A stretch of DNA of 64,000 nt. Source: Roseobacter sp. Its GTDB lineage: Bacteria > Pseudomonadota > Alphaproteobacteria > Rhodobacterales > Rhodobacteraceae. The notes under the pieces were generated by a model. That model did not search any database and was not told the DNA's origin. It saw only the letters and a program-made list of their open reading frames with translations. Positions 47,408 to 55,528 of this stretch are shown here, piece by piece; positions within the stretch are counted from its first letter, which is position 1, and each line of letters opens with the position of its first letter. A program made the position numbers and the translations under genes. The stretch is from positions 186,001 to 250,000 of the forward strand of contig JADFAE010000005.1 of NCBI GenBank assembly GCA_015665415.1. Direction: 5' to 3'.

Positions 47408-47426
47408 TCCCGATCCCCCAGAAGTG

Positions 47427-47467
47427 TAAAAAAGACGGCCCCCGCCCTAAGGCATAGGGGCCGTCAT
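47427..47467 (-). terminator. Terminator-like hairpin between dctP and dctQM
   Basis: On the minus strand GACGGCCCC pairs with GGGGCCGTC around a 14-nt loop, followed directly by TTTTTT. It lies about 15 bp after the dctP stop and 20 bp before the dctQ start, inside the operon. Such hairpins allow high binding-protein and lower permease expression. Confidence 0.8.
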
Positions 47468-47480
47468 GTGAGTGATGGGC

Positions 47481-48461
47481 CTAGTTGGCGTTATAGGCGT
47501 CCAGGATGGCCTTGCCGTCGTCCCCGGCGGCCTCAAGCCAGTCGGCGGTCATCTTGGCACCAATCTCCTGCAGCTCGGCCAGGAACTCGGGGCCCGCGTC
47601 GGTCACGGCCATGCCATTGCCCGAGAGCTGCTCGAAGTACCAGTTTGCCAGCTCTTCGGATTTGGCGGCACAGGCGGCGCCGGTCTCATCGGCGGCCTGT
47701 TGCACCTGGCCCTGGGTCTCAGCGCTGAGCCCTTCCCAGACCTGCTTGTTGACCATGACATAGTTGCGCGGCAGCCAGGCGTTGACCTTGTAGTAATGGC
47801 TCAGATGCTCCCAGACCTTGCGGTCATAGCCGGTGGAGCCCGACGAGATAAAGGCCTCGGCGACGCCGGTGGCCAGCGCCTGGCTCAGCTCGGCGGCTTC
47901 GATCTGCACCGGGATCATGCCCAGTTCTTCGGCAAAGGTTGCCGTGGCGGTATTGTAGCTGCGGAACTTGATGCCCTGGGTGTCACCGGAGGAGGTCACC
48001 TCTTTGTTGAAATAGAAGCCCTGACCCGGCCATGGGCAGGTATAAAGTGCCACCAGATTGAGGTCACCAAGCTGCGCGTTCACCCGATCCTTGGCGGCGT
48101 GCCAGAGTTTTTCGTTGTCGGCATAGGTGCTGGCGACAAAGGGCAGGTTGTCCCAGCCCAGCAGCGGGGCTTCGTTGGCATGGGCAGACATGAAGCGTTC
48201 GCCAATCGGGGCCTGGCCGGTCTGCACTGCGCGCTTGATCTCGCCGCCTTTGAACAGAGAACCACCGGCATGTACGGTGATGTCGATGTCGCCACCGGTG
48301 TAGTCGCGCACCTTGTCGGCAAAGACGACACCCATTTCGGAATGGAAGTTGGTGGCAGCATAGGCCATGGGCATATCCCAGTTTTCCGCTGTGGCTGCAG
48401 AAGCCGCGAGGGCCAGCGCCGAGGCGGTGAGGGACATCTTGATCGAAGGTGTTACAGTCAT
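47481..48461 (-). CDS. dctP: TRAP transporter solute-binding protein (DctP), second system
   Basis: A 326-residue periplasmic protein with a signal peptide (about residues 1-25, cleavage after ATA). The ligand-carboxylate Arg is in GIKFRSYNTATATF (about residue 150). Its first mature residues (ENWDMPMAYAATNFHSEM) are typical of DctP proteins. It lies between a DadA-like dehydrogenase gene and dctQM on the same strand, which points to an amino acid or amino-acid-derived ligand (inference). Confidence 0.92.
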   Translation of the reverse strand: MTVTPSIKMSLTASALALAASAATAENWDMPMAYAATNFHSEMGVVFADKVRDYTGGDIDITVHAGGSLFKGGEIKRAVQTGQAPIGERFMSAHANEAPLLGWDNLPFVASTYADNEKLWHAAKDRVNAQLGDLNLVALYTCPWPGQGFYFNKEVTSSGDTQGIKFRSYNTATATFAEELGMIPVQIEAAELSQALATGVAEAFISSGSTGYDRKVWEHLSHYYKVNAWLPRNYVMVNKQVWEGLSAETQGQVQQAADETGAACAAKSEELANWYFEQLSGNGMAVTDAGPEFLAELQEIGAKMTADWLEAAGDDGKAILDAYNAN

Positions 48462-48521
48462 TGTCTTCTCCCTGAAGTTTGATTTTTGATTGTTTGTTCT
48501 TGCTGTTGGGTTGGGCGTCTT

Positions 48522-49763
48522 TCAGGCAAAGCGACCCGGTTCAAAGGGGCGCATGTCGATATTTGTGGCCTTGCCGGTAATCAGGTCCGCCACCATGCGG
48601 CCCGTCTTGGCGCCTCCGGTCAGGCCGATGTGATGGTGGCCAAAGGCAGTATAGACCCCGGTTGAATTCAGCTCGCCGATCAAGGGCAGGCTGTCGGTTG
48701 GGGCAGGACGGAACCCCAGCCATTCTTCTTCTTCGGCAGCCTCAAGCTGCGGAAAGGTCTCGCGCACCGTGCGACGCAACAGCTCCAGCGGCGCGCGCGA
48801 TGGGGTTTCATCCAATCCGCCGAACTCAACCACACCGGCACAGCGTAGCCCTTGATCCATCGGTGTCGCAACGAATTTTCCTGCGGCAACCATCATCGGA
48901 TAACGCGGCAGGATATTGGGGGATTTGAACAGGATATGGTAGCCACGTTCGGCCTCCATCGGCACCTTGAGGCCCAGCTTGCCCATCAAAGGTTTGGACC
49001 AGATACCCGCCGAGATCACCGCCTGGTCGCAGGTGATGCGGCCCTGGCTGGTCTCAACGGCTGAGATCTTGCCGCCGCTGAGGTCAAAATCCTTGACCTC
49101 GGCCTGGGTAAAGGTGCCGCCCATCTCCTGCAGCAGTTTGACCAGATCCTTGACGTAGTTGGCGGGGTTGAGGATGAATCCGTGGTTTTTGTTCACAGCC
49201 AGCAGATTGGTGTTCTGGCCCAGGATCGGGTCGTGCTCCTGCACCGCCGGGCCCTCGATGATCTCGGGGATGAAACCGGCTTCGCGGCGCAGCTCCCAGA
49301 CATAGGAATCGGCCTCAAAGGCGGCGCGGTCCTTGTAGGCAAAGTTGTAATCGCTCTCCTGGATCCATTTGGCCGCCGGGGTGCCCTGGGTCAGCGCCTG
49401 ATGCTGTTCGAGACTGTCGCCGACAATATGGGTCAGCGATTTGGCGATGCGGCGGGTGTCGCTATCATTGGCGTGAGAGAGATATTTCATCAGCCAGGGC
49501 AATAGCTTGGGGGCGTAGCCCCAGCGCATGAACAATGGGAATTTGGGATCCAGCAGGTATTTTGGCCCCTTGGGGATCAGCCCCGGCGTTGTCACCGGCA
49601 CCATGGCGCAGCTGGCCAGCAGGCAGCCATTGCCAAAGGAGGCGCCCATCCCCGGTTCGCCCTTGTCGATCAGGGTGACTTGGTGGCCCGCCCTTTTGAG
49701 CCAGAGCGCCGTGGCGGCGCCGACAATTCCTGCGCCCACAACGACGCTGTGTTGGCCACTCAT
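48522..49763 (-). CDS. DadA-like FAD-dependent D-amino-acid dehydrogenase
   Basis: A 413-residue flavoprotein of the DAO/DadA family. The FAD motif VVGAGIVGAATALWLKRAG starts at residue 8, LIDKGEPGMGASFGNGC follows, and the C-terminal TGVYTAFGHHHIGLTGGAKTG closes the flavin site. It should deaminate a D-amino acid or related amine to the oxo acid at the inner membrane. It leads the TRAP operon and diverges from a LysR regulator. Confidence 0.87.
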   Translation of the reverse strand: MSGQHSVVVGAGIVGAATALWLKRAGHQVTLIDKGEPGMGASFGNGCLLASCAMVPVTTPGLIPKGPKYLLDPKFPLFMRWGYAPKLLPWLMKYLSHANDSDTRRIAKSLTHIVGDSLEQHQALTQGTPAAKWIQESDYNFAYKDRAAFEADSYVWELRREAGFIPEIIEGPAVQEHDPILGQNTNLLAVNKNHGFILNPANYVKDLVKLLQEMGGTFTQAEVKDFDLSGGKISAVETSQGRITCDQAVISAGIWSKPLMGKLGLKVPMEAERGYHILFKSPNILPRYPMMVAAGKFVATPMDQGLRCAGVVEFGGLDETPSRAPLELLRRTVRETFPQLEAAEEEEWLGFRPAPTDSLPLIGELNSTGVYTAFGHHHIGLTGGAKTGRMVADLITGKATNIDMRPFEPGRFA

Positions 49764-49863
49764 CCGGAGAACCCGTTGTCGGCAGGGTGAATTTTACTGA
49801 TCATTCCTGGTCTTTCCAATTTCTTCAGACAGAACCATGCCTCTTGGGCGGTATCATTTCAAA

Positions 49864-49886
49864 TATGGATTTGGATGTACTCCATA
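49864..49886. promoter_or_regulatory. Candidate LysR operator
   Basis: TATGGA and TCCATA form an inverted repeat separated by 11 bp, the T-N11-A geometry bound by LysR-type regulators. It lies 22 bp before the lysR start in the 145-bp gap between the divergent lysR and dadA-like genes. Confidence 0.5.
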
Positions 49887-49908
49887 ATAAAAAGTGATAT
49901 GAAGCCGT

Positions 49909-50805
49909 ATGAATCTCCGTTTCAGACAGCTTCAGGCCTTTCATGCGGTCATCGAGACCGGAACCGTCACGGGTGCAGCGGCGTTTTTGGGAATTTCGCA
50001 GCCTGCGGTGTCGAATCTCTTGTATCAGCTGGAGCGCCAGACCCGCTTCAAGCTGTTTGAGCGCGACCGGGGGCGATTGCGGGCCACACCGGAGGCCAAT
50101 CTGCTGTTTCGCGAAATTGACACGGTGGTGCGCGGATTTGATCATGTCACCCAGGCGGTGATTGATTTGCAGAACAAACAGGCAGGCCAGTTGCAGATCG
50201 CCTCGCAGCACTCGATGTCTTTTGGTTTCATGCCGCAATTGATTGCCCGGTTTGCCCGAGATCGTCCGGATATGTCGATCTCTTTTCAGTCGCAATATTC
50301 CTCGAAAATTCAGGAATGGGTCACGTCCGGCCTGTTTGAAATCGGCATCTGTGAAACGCCGCTGTTGCACGATGGGCTCGAGGCGCATGCCATCAAGGTA
50401 GCGACGCGGCTGGCGCTTCCCGCGGACAGTGATCTGGCCCGTCACGAAGTGCTGACGCCGGAGCTGCTGGAGGGGGTGCCCTTTGTGGTAATGGGGCCTG
50501 ATCACATGACGCACCGGCGCTTGCGAGATGCGTTTCAGGCGGCAGGGGTGCCCTGGAAGACACGGGTGCATGCGCATCTGTTCAAGAACCTGCTCAGCTT
50601 TGTGAAAGAAGGGATGGGGGTGGCGATTCTGGATCCCTTTGTGCTGGATTTCGACCGCGAGGGCGGCTTTGTGTCCCGGCCGTTTCAGCCGCAGATCCTG
50701 ATGGAGATGGCGGTGATCACCTCGCGGTCACGGCCGTTGTCTTCGATTGGTCAGGAATTCTTGGCGGCCTTGAAGGTGGAGTTGCAAGCCTATTGCCTGC
50801 CCTGA
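49909..50805 (+). CDS. LysR-type transcriptional regulator
   Basis: A 298-residue LTTR. Residues 1-60 hold the winged HTH (FRQLQAFHAVIETGTVTGAA and ISQPAVSNLLYQLE), then a linker helix and a periplasmic-binding-like effector domain (about 90-295). It diverges from the DadA-like gene, so it most likely controls the dadA-dctPQM-BASS operon in response to its substrate. Confidence 0.92.
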   Translation: MNLRFRQLQAFHAVIETGTVTGAAAFLGISQPAVSNLLYQLERQTRFKLFERDRGRLRATPEANLLFREIDTVVRGFDHVTQAVIDLQNKQAGQLQIASQHSMSFGFMPQLIARFARDRPDMSISFQSQYSSKIQEWVTSGLFEIGICETPLLHDGLEAHAIKVATRLALPADSDLARHEVLTPELLEGVPFVVMGPDHMTHRRLRDAFQAAGVPWKTRVHAHLFKNLLSFVKEGMGVAILDPFVLDFDREGGFVSRPFQPQILMEMAVITSRSRPLSSIGQEFLAALKVELQAYCLP

Positions 50806-51153
50806 ACCCTGAGGAAGGGGGGGCTCCCGCTCGGTGCCTGGGCAATCATAGATTGCCCGTCTCCCGTTGGGCCAAGCACCGCGCTGACGCGCGGTGCGGT
50901 TGCTGATTGGTATAGAGCGGCTGCGGAACAGAGTTCGGCGGGCTGACAACGGGGGCCGACTGGCGGCACCTCAGGTTTGTCTGCTTGGCCCTGCCCATTT
51001 GGCATTGCCCGTTTGGTAGGGGCCCCAAGGGCTCTGCCTGATTGGCCTGGCACCCAGGGCTGCGCCTAACTGGCATTGCCCCTAGGGCTGCGCCCGTTTG
51101 CAAGCAAAACCTTCCCCCGGAAGCTTCCCCCGCAAGCTGTCCGGGGAACTTGC
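50806..51153. other. Intergenic region with degenerate short repeats
   Basis: About 348 bp between convergent lysR and the ThDP-enzyme gene. From about 50985 to 51100 short words recur in shuffled order (TGGCATTGCCC twice, GGGCTGCGCC twice, several AGGGGCC-like blocks), suggesting repeated slippage. No coding frame or RNA gene was recognised. Confidence 0.5.
51106..51146 (-). terminator. Possible terminator of the ThDP-enzyme gene
   Basis: On the minus strand CCCCGGACAGCTT can pair imperfectly with AAGCTTCCGGGG (about 51115-51146); a short TTTT follows after a GGAAGG stretch. Weak T-run, so confidence is moderate. Confidence 0.4.
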
Positions 51154-52845
51154 TCACCCCATCCACCGCCTGACAGGCGCGTTGCTTTCTTCCAGGGCCT
51201 GACAGACTACATCCACCAGAGTGGGGCCGTCATGGGCAACCGCTTCGCGCATGACCCGCTCCAGATCGGCAGGGTCCTCGACCCGCCAGCTTTTTACGCC
51301 ATAGGCGGCGGCAATGGCGGCATGGTCGGTGCGGTTGAAATCGACGTTGTAGTAGCGCGCGTCCTTGTCGGCATATTGGCTGGCCTTGATCCAGCCAAAG
51401 TTCGAATTGGAGAACACCACGAAGGTGATCGGCGCGCGGGCGCGGCAGACGGTTTCCAGCTCTCCGACCGTGAAGCCAAAGGATCCATCCCCCATCAGGG
51501 CCACGGTCTTGGAGGCGGGGCGGCCAAACCAGGCCCCAAGCGAGGCTGAGAGCGAATAGCCCAGAGCGCCATGGGCGCGGTTGGTGATAAAATACCGCCC
51601 CGGCTGCTGCAGCTGATAATAGGAGGAAAAATATGGGCAGCTGGTGCCGGGATCAGAGACGATGGTGGCATCCGGCGGCAGCACCTTCATCAGCGTATTG
51701 ATGATGCGCTCGGGGCGGATCGGGGCTTGGTCGCTTTGGGCCAATGTGTTGAAGATCTCGAACTTGCGCGCCTTGATATCGGCAATGGCGGCGGCACCGC
51801 CAAAGGTCGCCGCCCCCTGGTCGCGACGATCGAGAATGGCGTTGACCTCCGCCAGGCTGAGCCGCAAATCCCCAACCACGCCGACCTCGGTGCGGTAGTT
51901 GGCCCCGATGACCATGGGATCATTGTCGAAATGCACCACCCTGGTGCCGGGGGCGGGGGCTTCCCAGCGAGAGGTGGTGGTGGAACCTGCCCGACAGCCC
52001 ATAAAGACCACCAGATCCGCAGCCTCCATCATCTCCCAGGTCTGGTCGGTGCCGCCATTTGATCCCACAACTCCCAGGCAGTTGGCGTGGGTTTCCGCCA
52101 GTGACCCCTGACCGGAGATCGAGGTGGCCACCGGAATGTCGAGGCGGGTGGCAAGACGCGAGAGCTCCTCCATGGCGCCGGCAATGACCACACCGCCGCC
52201 GCAGATGATCAGTGGCGACTTGGCCGACAGGATGGCGTCGATCGCAGCCTCGGCGGCACCGGGCTCAGGCGCTTGCGGGTAGGCCGGATAGCTTTGATGC
52301 TTGGGGTCGGCCCAGATGTCGCTGGGGTCCACCGCCTCATATTGGATGTCGTAGGGCAGACCGAGATGCGCCGCGCCGGAGCGACCCGTTGTCATCGCCT
52401 TGAAGGCGGTCCGCACCATGCGCGGGATGTGCTGGGCCTGTTTGATCACCGTGTTCCATTTGGTCAGCGGACGCATCAGCGCGTCCTGATCGACCTCGGT
52501 CAGCGGGTATTTCCCATAGGAGGAGACGGAGATATCGGTGGTGATGCCAAGCACAGCATAGGAGCTTTCGGAGGCTTCGATCAGGCCCGGCAGGATATAG
52601 GTGGCGCCTCCTCCCGAAGGGCCCTCGGCCACGCCGGGGCGACCGGTGACGCGGGAATAGGCATCCGCCATATAGGTGGCGCTGCGCTCATCGCGGGTCA
52701 ACACATGGGTGATGTTGTGATCCAGCCCATGCATGGCGTCATAAAAGGGCAGGGTGGTGTCACCGCAGAGGCCAAAGATATGGCGCACATCATGGGCCTC
52801 CAACATCCGCACCATGGCCTCGGCACCGTTCATTGTATTGCTCAT
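51154..52845 (-). CDS. ThDP-dependent enzyme of the acetolactate synthase family
   Basis: A 563-residue three-domain ThDP enzyme. The N-terminal PYR domain has RHIFGLCGDTTLPFYDAM and the cofactor-activating Glu in LTRDERSATYMAD; the middle domain has LIICGGGVVIAGA; the C-terminal PP domain has the ThDP motif MGDGSFGFTVGELETVCR ending SNSNFG. It is not the biosynthetic acetolactate synthase (no IlvH neighbour; divergent PSGGGAT region), and more likely a catabolic decarboxylase or carboligase of a 2-oxo acid. AAGGAAAG precedes ATG 52845. It diverges from a GntR regulator. Confidence 0.83.
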   Translation of the reverse strand: MSNTMNGAEAMVRMLEAHDVRHIFGLCGDTTLPFYDAMHGLDHNITHVLTRDERSATYMADAYSRVTGRPGVAEGPSGGGATYILPGLIEASESSYAVLGITTDISVSSYGKYPLTEVDQDALMRPLTKWNTVIKQAQHIPRMVRTAFKAMTTGRSGAAHLGLPYDIQYEAVDPSDIWADPKHQSYPAYPQAPEPGAAEAAIDAILSAKSPLIICGGGVVIAGAMEELSRLATRLDIPVATSISGQGSLAETHANCLGVVGSNGGTDQTWEMMEAADLVVFMGCRAGSTTTSRWEAPAPGTRVVHFDNDPMVIGANYRTEVGVVGDLRLSLAEVNAILDRRDQGAATFGGAAAIADIKARKFEIFNTLAQSDQAPIRPERIINTLMKVLPPDATIVSDPGTSCPYFSSYYQLQQPGRYFITNRAHGALGYSLSASLGAWFGRPASKTVALMGDGSFGFTVGELETVCRARAPITFVVFSNSNFGWIKASQYADKDARYYNVDFNRTDHAAIAAAYGVKSWRVEDPADLERVMREAVAHDGPTLVDVVCQALEESNAPVRRWMG

Positions 52846-52911
52846 CTCGGTCTTTCCTTCTCGGCTTGCCCGGATGTGCCGCTTGTCTTGCGGATTCGAG
52901 CTTTTGCGTTC

Positions 52912-52926
52912 AATATTGTATACAGT
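52912..52926. promoter_or_regulatory. Candidate GntR (FCD) operator
   Basis: The palindrome TGTATACA (52917-52924), in the wider context ATTGTATACAGT, matches the TNGTATACNA type of site used by FCD-type GntR regulators. It lies in the 176-bp gap between the ThDP-enzyme gene and the divergent GntR gene. Confidence 0.55.
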
Positions 52927-53021
52927 TTGGAATTCATTATTGCGGACAAGTCAAGCCTGCTCTAGCTTGGCCCTGAGATTGAGCCTCAGGTGGGATGGGG
53001 CGAACAGCAGAAAGAGGCGGA

Positions 53022-53714
53022 ATGGCCAAACGCGAAAGCAATGTGGATCGGGTCTATGAGGCCCTGCGACGGATGGCGGCGGATTTTGCCTTTAAGCCGG
53101 ATCAGCGCATTAACGAAAGCGCGCTGTCAGAGGTGTTGGGGGCCAGTCGCACCCCCCTGCGTGAGGCGCTCAACCGGTTGGTGGCAGAGGGGTTTTTGAC
53201 CTTTCAGAACAACCGTGGTTTTTTCTGCCGGCCGCTGACGCCGAGCTACATTCTCGACCTCTATGAGGCGCGGGTGGCCGTGGAATGCGAGGCTTTGCGG
53301 ATTGCCTGCCAGCGGGCGTCGGATGCGGATATCGCTGCGGTCTCTGACTATCTGGACGGGATGGAGCCGGGCTATCAAACGGCCACAGAGCTGGAAGAGC
53401 TGTTGGCGCTTGACGAAAGTTTTCATACTCGTTTGGTTCAGCTTTCCGGCAATAATGAACTGCTACGCATGCTCAAGAACCTCAATGGCCGGATTCGCTA
53501 TATTCGCCTGATAGACCTCAAGCGGATGCGCGATCAGGCCGATGGCCGTGCGCCGGGGGATGTCTCGGCACATCGCCGGGTGCTGGAGGCCTTGGCGACA
53601 CGCAATGTGGCGGCGGCGGTAGAGGCCCTGCGCAGCCATATCGAGAAACGCCGCGAAGAGGCCACAGAGGCGGTGCGCATCGCCTTTTCACAACTATACG
53701 TACCGGAAGACTGA
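53022..53714 (+). CDS. GntR-family regulator, FCD subgroup
   Basis: A 230-residue regulator; the ATG at 53022 is chosen for its GAGGCGG ribosome site. The winged helix (about residues 8-70, with ALSEVLGASRTPLREALNRL) is followed by the FCD domain (about 75-220; DESFHTRLV and the later AHRRVLEAL carry likely metal ligands). It diverges from the ThDP-enzyme gene and is followed after 14 bp by the racemase-like gene, so it probably controls both units. Confidence 0.9.
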   Translation: MAKRESNVDRVYEALRRMAADFAFKPDQRINESALSEVLGASRTPLREALNRLVAEGFLTFQNNRGFFCRPLTPSYILDLYEARVAVECEALRIACQRASDADIAAVSDYLDGMEPGYQTATELEELLALDESFHTRLVQLSGNNELLRMLKNLNGRIRYIRLIDLKRMRDQADGRAPGDVSAHRRVLEALATRNVAAAVEALRSHIEKRREEATEAVRIAFSQLYVPED

Positions 53715-53728
53715 TGAGAGGGTGAACC

Positions 53729-54469
53729 ATGGAACAGGGCGGCAAGACGGTCTATGGAGCGCCAGTTGGCATCCTGATGCTGGAAACACAGTTTCCGCGC
53801 ATCCACGGCGATATGGGCAATGCCATGACCTGGAACTTTCCGGTGCACTATCGGGTGGTGCGCGGGGCGACTCCGGATTTGGTGGTGCGTGGTGATCCCA
53901 CGCAATTGTTGGATCTTTTTGTCGAGGCTGGGCGGGATCTGGTTGCCATGGGCTGTGATGGGATCACCACCAATTGCGGATTTCTGGCGTTGATCCAGGA
54001 TCAGGTCAAACAGGCGCTGGGCGTGCCGGTGGCGACCTCATCGCTGATGCAGGTGCCGATGGTTCAGGCGCTGTTGCCGCAGGGCAAACGGGTGGGGGTG
54101 CTGACGATCTCGAAGGAGACGCTGAAGCCTGCGCATTTGCAGGCCGCTGGGGTACCACTGGATACGCCCATTGGCGGGACAGACGGGCTACGCTGTTTCA
54201 CCCGCGATATTCTGGGCGACGCGCCACAGATCGATTTCGAGTCCTGTCGGCTCGACATGATCGATGGGGCCCGCGCCTTGGTGGCGGAAAACCCCGATCT
54301 GGGGGCGATTGTACTGGAATGCACAAATATGGTGCCCTATGCGCGTGATGTCCGTCGCGCCACCGGGCTGCCGGTGTTCTCGATCGAAAGTTTTGTGACC
54401 TGGTTTCAGGCCGGGCTGCTGCCGCGACGCTTTGATCTGGAGCTGGATGATCCGCGCTGGTCTAGCTGA
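53729..54469 (+). CDS. Asp/Glu/hydantoin racemase-superfamily protein
   Basis: A 246-residue protein of the Asp/Glu racemase fold. Two lobes each offer a cysteine: TTNCGFLAL (about residue 84) and LECTNMVPY (about residue 196), the spacing of the two-base racemase/isomerase site. Amino-acid racemase, hydantoin racemase or maleate isomerase-type activities are all possible. It is the second gene of the GntR operon and overlaps the convergent AEC transporter gene by 8 bp. Confidence 0.8.
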   Translation: MEQGGKTVYGAPVGILMLETQFPRIHGDMGNAMTWNFPVHYRVVRGATPDLVVRGDPTQLLDLFVEAGRDLVAMGCDGITTNCGFLALIQDQVKQALGVPVATSSLMQVPMVQALLPQGKRVGVLTISKETLKPAHLQAAGVPLDTPIGGTDGLRCFTRDILGDAPQIDFESCRLDMIDGARALVAENPDLGAIVLECTNMVPYARDVRRATGLPVFSIESFVTWFQAGLLPRRFDLELDDPRWSS

Positions 54470-55394
54470 GCACCAGCAGCCAGAACCAGACCGTAAATAC
54501 CGAGGCCGCTGTGGCAATCAGCACGGAAGAGGCCGCTACGCGTTTTGCGCGGCCATACATATTGGCAAAGATATAGCCATTGAACCCGGTTGCCATCGCC
54601 CCATTCAGCACGGCGGAGCGAAACAGATCCATCTTCAGGTTCAGGCTGCTGCCCAGGGTCCAGACGATGGCAGGATGGATCATCAGAGTGGTGAAACAGA
54701 CAAAGAGGATGGTGCGCAGATCACCTTCGGGGCGGTATTGCACCAGCACGCCCCCGAGCGCAAACAGGGCGGTCGGCAGGGCGGCGCGGATCAGCAGCTG
54801 CAGTGCTGAATCCACCGCGCTGGGCACCACCAGCCCAGTCAGATTGAAGATAAAGCCGAGGGAAATGCCGAGGATCAGCACATTCTTGAACATCGCTGTC
54901 AGCACCGAGGAGACGGTTTTGAACCCGCCGGCACCCCGGTTGCGGACAATCTCCATCACGGTGATGCCAAGCCCGTAGCAAAAGGGCGAATGGAAGGCGA
55001 TGATGGCGTAGTTGCCCGTCAGATTGTCAGGGCCAAAGGCGCGCTCGGTGATGGGCAGTCCCAAAAGGACAGTATTGGAAAACAGGCAACAAAATCCGAT
55101 GGCCACACTGTCCTCCCAGTCGCGCTTGAACAACAGGCGGGCACCGATGATCCCGATGCAGAAACAGGCCGCAGCTCCGGTGTAAAAACTGAGCAACAGC
55201 TTGGGGTCAAAACCGGCGGAAAGATCCAGATTGGCGATGGCACGAAACAGCAGGCAGGGAATGGCGAAGCTCTGGGTGAACTTCATCAACCCGTCGATCT
55301 GCGGTTGGGTGAAAAACCCGCGCTGCGTGGCAAGATATCCTGCAACCACCACCAGAAAGACCGGCAGGATGACGTCAATCAAACTTTGCAGCAT
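54462..55394 (-). CDS. AEC-family (auxin efflux carrier) transporter
   Basis: A 310-residue, ten-helix transporter of the AEC family, which includes malonate, malate and organic-acid carriers. The N-terminal half has VVVAGYLATQRGFFT and FTQSFAIPCLLFRAI, the latter a conserved AEC helix; the C-terminal bundle ends with VLIATAASVFTVWFWLLV. It lies tail to tail with the racemase-like gene and may import or release the same acid. Confidence 0.88.
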   Translation of the reverse strand: MLQSLIDVILPVFLVVVAGYLATQRGFFTQPQIDGLMKFTQSFAIPCLLFRAIANLDLSAGFDPKLLLSFYTGAAACFCIGIIGARLLFKRDWEDSVAIGFCCLFSNTVLLGLPITERAFGPDNLTGNYAIIAFHSPFCYGLGITVMEIVRNRGAGGFKTVSSVLTAMFKNVLILGISLGFIFNLTGLVVPSAVDSALQLLIRAALPTALFALGGVLVQYRPEGDLRTILFVCFTTLMIHPAIVWTLGSSLNLKMDLFRSAVLNGAMATGFNGYIFANMYGRAKRVAASSVLIATAASVFTVWFWLLVLS

Positions 55395-55528
55395 TGGCGG
55401 GCTCCTGATGGGGCGGGGGACTGGTCAAAAGGCAATGGTGCTTTGAAAGAGGCAGGGCCAAAAAACGGGGGCAATATCAGAAAATCAACGCCCCAGATCC
55501 GAGAAGAGGGGCGCTGACGGAACCCGCG

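Noticed and set aside
47472-48482. 336-codon plus-strand frame over the second dctP
   Set aside because: Antisense to an unmistakable TRAP binding protein with signal peptide; no family features of its own.
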